Shown in pieces: positions 61,812 to 64,000 of a stretch of DNA of 64,000 nucleotides (the first letter of the stretch is position 1; each line of letters starts with the position of its first letter). The translations under genes and the position numbers were made by a program. The notes under the pieces are model-generated. The model did no database searches. It saw only the letters and a program-made list of their open reading frames with translations, and was not told the DNA's origin. The stretch is from Oscillospiraceae bacterium (GTDB taxonomy: Bacteria; Bacillota; Clostridia; UBA1381; UBA9506): assembly GCA_015068905.1 (NCBI GenBank), contig SVJQ01000002.1, positions 1-64,000 on the forward strand. The letters run 5' to 3'.

Positions 61812-63263
61812 ATGACGAAAATCAGAACACGTTTTGCGCCCAGCCCCACAGGCTATATGCACATTGGCAACCTGCGGACGGCGCTGTATGCTTACCTCAT
61901 CACAAAGCACGCAGGCGGCGATTTTATTTTAAGAATTGAAGATACTGATCAGGAGCGCTATGTTGACGGCGCTGTTGACCTGATATACAGAACCTTGGCA
62001 GAAACAGGTCTTGTCCACGACGAAGGGCCTGATATCGGCGGTAATTATGGTCCCTACATTCAGAGTGAGCGCCTGCCTCTGTATCAGGAATATGCAAAAA
62101 AACTGGTTGAACTGGGCGGTGCTTACTACTGCTTCTGTGACAAAGAACGTTTAGACAGTCTGCGCGCGCAGCAGGAAGCGGCAAAGCTTATGCCCAAATA
62201 TGACGGTCACTGCGCCCGCCTTTCTAAAGAAGAAATTGAAGAAAAGCTTGCAAGCGGTGTACCCTATGTTATCCGTCAGAAAATTCCACATCACGGCACA
62301 ACCAGCTTTATTGATGAAATTTACGGCAAAATTACCGTGGATAACGCTAGCTTAGATGATAACATCCTCTTAAAGTCTGACGGCTACCCCACTTATAACT
62401 TTGCAAACGTTATTGATGACCATCTGATGAATATTACCCACATCATCCGTGGTAGTGAATACTTGTCCTCTACCCCGAAATATAATTTATTATATGAAGC
62501 CTTCGGATGGGAAATTCCGACTTACATCCACGTTTCCCCCGTTATGCGTGACGCTCATAAAAAGCTGAGCAAGCGTGACGGTGACGCTTCTTATGAGGAC
62601 TTTATCAACAAGGGCTACTTAAAAGAGGCAGTCCTCAATTACATCGCACTTTTAGGCTGGAGTCCGGGTGGCGAACAGGAAATCTTTACTCTTGAAGAAA
62701 TGATTGAAGCCTTTGACATAAAGGGTATCAGCAAATCACCTGCCATCTTTGACCCTCAAAAGCTTGACTGGTTAAACGGTGAATACATCAGAATGCTGTC
62801 CCCTGAAGCATTTTACGAAAAGGCTCTACCCTTCTTAAAAGAAGCTATCAAACGTGAAGATGTTGACCTTGAAAAAGCGGCAAAGCTTCTCCATGACCGA
62901 ACAGAAAAGTTGTCTGACATTCCCGAACAGCTTGACTTTATTGACACTCTGCCCGAGTATGACCCGACACTTTACTGCCATAAGAAGATGAAGACCAACG
63001 AAGAAAATTCGTTGACCTCTCTCAAGGAGATTCTGCCTGTTTTAGAGGGCATCTCTGATTGGAATTACGATTCTCTCCACGCTGCTCTCTTTGCTTTAAT
63101 CGAAAAGCTTGAAGTAAAGAACGGTCTCATCCTCTGGCCCCTGCGTGTTGCTGTTTCCGGCAAGTCCTTTACCCCCGGTGGCGGCGTTGAGTTGGCTGAG
63201 CTCTTAGGCAAAGACGAAACCATTGCCCGTGTGAAAAAGGGTATTGAACTGTTATCAAAGTAA
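61812..63263 (+). CDS. gltX: Glutamate-tRNA ligase
   Basis: [20 protein letters not shown] (HIGN), KLSKRDGD (KLSKR). Confidence 0.97.
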   Translation: MTKIRTRFAPSPTGYMHIGNLRTALYAYLITKHAGGDFILRIEDTDQERYVDGAVDLIYRTLAETGLVHDEGPDIGGNYGPYIQSERLPLYQEYAKKLVELGGAYYCFCDKERLDSLRAQQEAAKLMPKYDGHCARLSKEEIEEKLASGVPYVIRQKIPHHGTTSFIDEIYGKITVDNASLDDNILLKSDGYPTYNFANVIDDHLMNITHIIRGSEYLSSTPKYNLLYEAFGWEIPTYIHVSPVMRDAHKKLSKRDGDASYEDFINKGYLKEAVLNYIALLGWSPGGEQEIFTLEEMIEAFDIKGISKSPAIFDPQKLDWLNGEYIRMLSPEAFYEKALPFLKEAIKREDVDLEKAAKLLHDRTEKLSDIPEQLDFIDTLPEYDPTLYCHKKMKTNEENSLTSLKEILPVLEGISDWNYDSLHAALFALIEKLEVKNGLILWPLRVAVSGKSFTPGGGVELAELLGKDETIARVKKGIELLSK

Positions 63264-63275
63264 AAATATAAACAT

Positions 63276-63306
63276 AAAAAACGCACCCCATCGGGTGCGT
63301 TTTTTT
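63276..63306. terminator. Bidirectional terminator after gltX
   Basis: AAAAAACGCACCC / GGGTGCGTTTTTT. Confidence 0.9.
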
Positions 63307-64000
63307 ATGCTTCTTTTTCTGTTTCCATTTGCTTGTTCCATGGCTTTGTGCAGGCAAAGCAAATAATTGTGCCAAGGGCCGCAATAGCGAACCAAACAAG
63401 AAGGGTCTTTTCCCAACCCACGTTTTTCGTCAATACCGCAATACCATAGGTTGAAATGGCGCTGCCGATATACACGCAGGAATTCAAAACCCCCGACGCT
63501 GTTGAAACATTCCCTTTTTTGCCAAAGTAAGGCGGAATCATACCGATTAAGATCAGGTTAACACCGTGCATACTGCCTGTTAAAAGTGCTGTGAACAAGA
63601 CAGAAAGCACCGCAATGTTTTTATCAGACAAAAAGTAAAGCACTAGCGATGCCACACTACCCAAAGCAAAAATAACACCGGAACAAAGCACGGGATTGCT
63701 GAATTTTTTTGCATATAACCACTCAGAAACATTCGTACTGAGAATGGTGAAAATCGGCAGAACAACCCCTGTCAGAATTGAAATGTTGTTACCAAGATTG
63801 CAGGTTTCTGAGATAAAGGTTGGCATCCATGTTGTCACGCCGTCACGCAGCATACCCATTAAAACAATGGACAGCATGATAACAAGCATAAGAGGTGAAA
63901 ACAGGCCCGACGCGTTACCCGTTGGTCTCTTGTGCTTCACAAACACCGCATCGGCAGGAATATCAGGACTGCCCTTATGCCACACAAACATCATAATAAT
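63305..64000 (-). CDS. MFS transporter, C-terminal part (runs off the window)
   Basis: Open at the window edge; six or more TM helices; GlpT/UhpC-like TTWMPTFI and HGVNLILIGMIPPYFGKKGNVSTASGVLNSCVYIGSA. Confidence 0.75.
   Translation of the reverse strand: MIMMFVWHKGSPDIPADAVFVKHKRPTGNASGLFSPLMLVIMLSIVLMGMLRDGVTTWMPTFISETCNLGNNISILTGVVLPIFTILSTNVSEWLYAKKFSNPVLCSGVIFALGSVASLVLYFLSDKNIAVLSVLFTALLTGSMHGVNLILIGMIPPYFGKKGNVSTASGVLNSCVYIGSAISTYGIAVLTKNVGWEKTLLVWFAIAALGTIICFACTKPWNKQMETEKEA

Noticed and set aside
61741-61812. T-box riboswitch upstream of gltX
   Set aside because: The leader between the putative -10 and ATG is only about 25 nt, far too short for a T-box.

Overview
This 64 kb window looks like ordinary chromosome from a low-to-mid GC Firmicute, probably Clostridia (inferred from gene content and order, not from a search). 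Recognisable blocks: galE; dacF plus a BofC-like protein; rny; a ceramidase-like/CapA/M20/EamA operon; cca; an EF-G-like GTPase; tgt; a blaI-blaR1 module; acn-icd-rex followed by tRNA-Arg(CCG); a WecG-family glycosyltransferase; era-yqzL-recO; a radical SAM pair; hrcA-grpE-dnaK-dnaJ-lplA-apeB with a perfect CIRCE; holA-comEC-polC-ispG; an SOS-type yneA; radA-nusB-xseA; prfB with a programmed frameshift; secA; gltX. The least explained signal is a family of ~212-215 bp tandem repeats in two separate intergenic arrays: about 2 units at 5.93-6.36 kb (between rny and dacF) and 4 units plus a partial at 32.76-33.65 kb (after apeB). Sequence differs between the arrays, but several stems keep pairing through compensatory changes. 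G.U wobbles favour a + strand RNA fold, while each unit also carries an intrinsic-terminator hairpin oriented for the minus-strand genes. Other points: two XRE regulators with near-identical promoters; a blaI/blaR1/55-aa-ORF module bounded by direct-repeat hairpins next to tRNA-Arg; a missed yqzL ORF overlapping recO; tandem LexA-like boxes at yneA. Everything is from reading the sequence; no database search or folding program was run.
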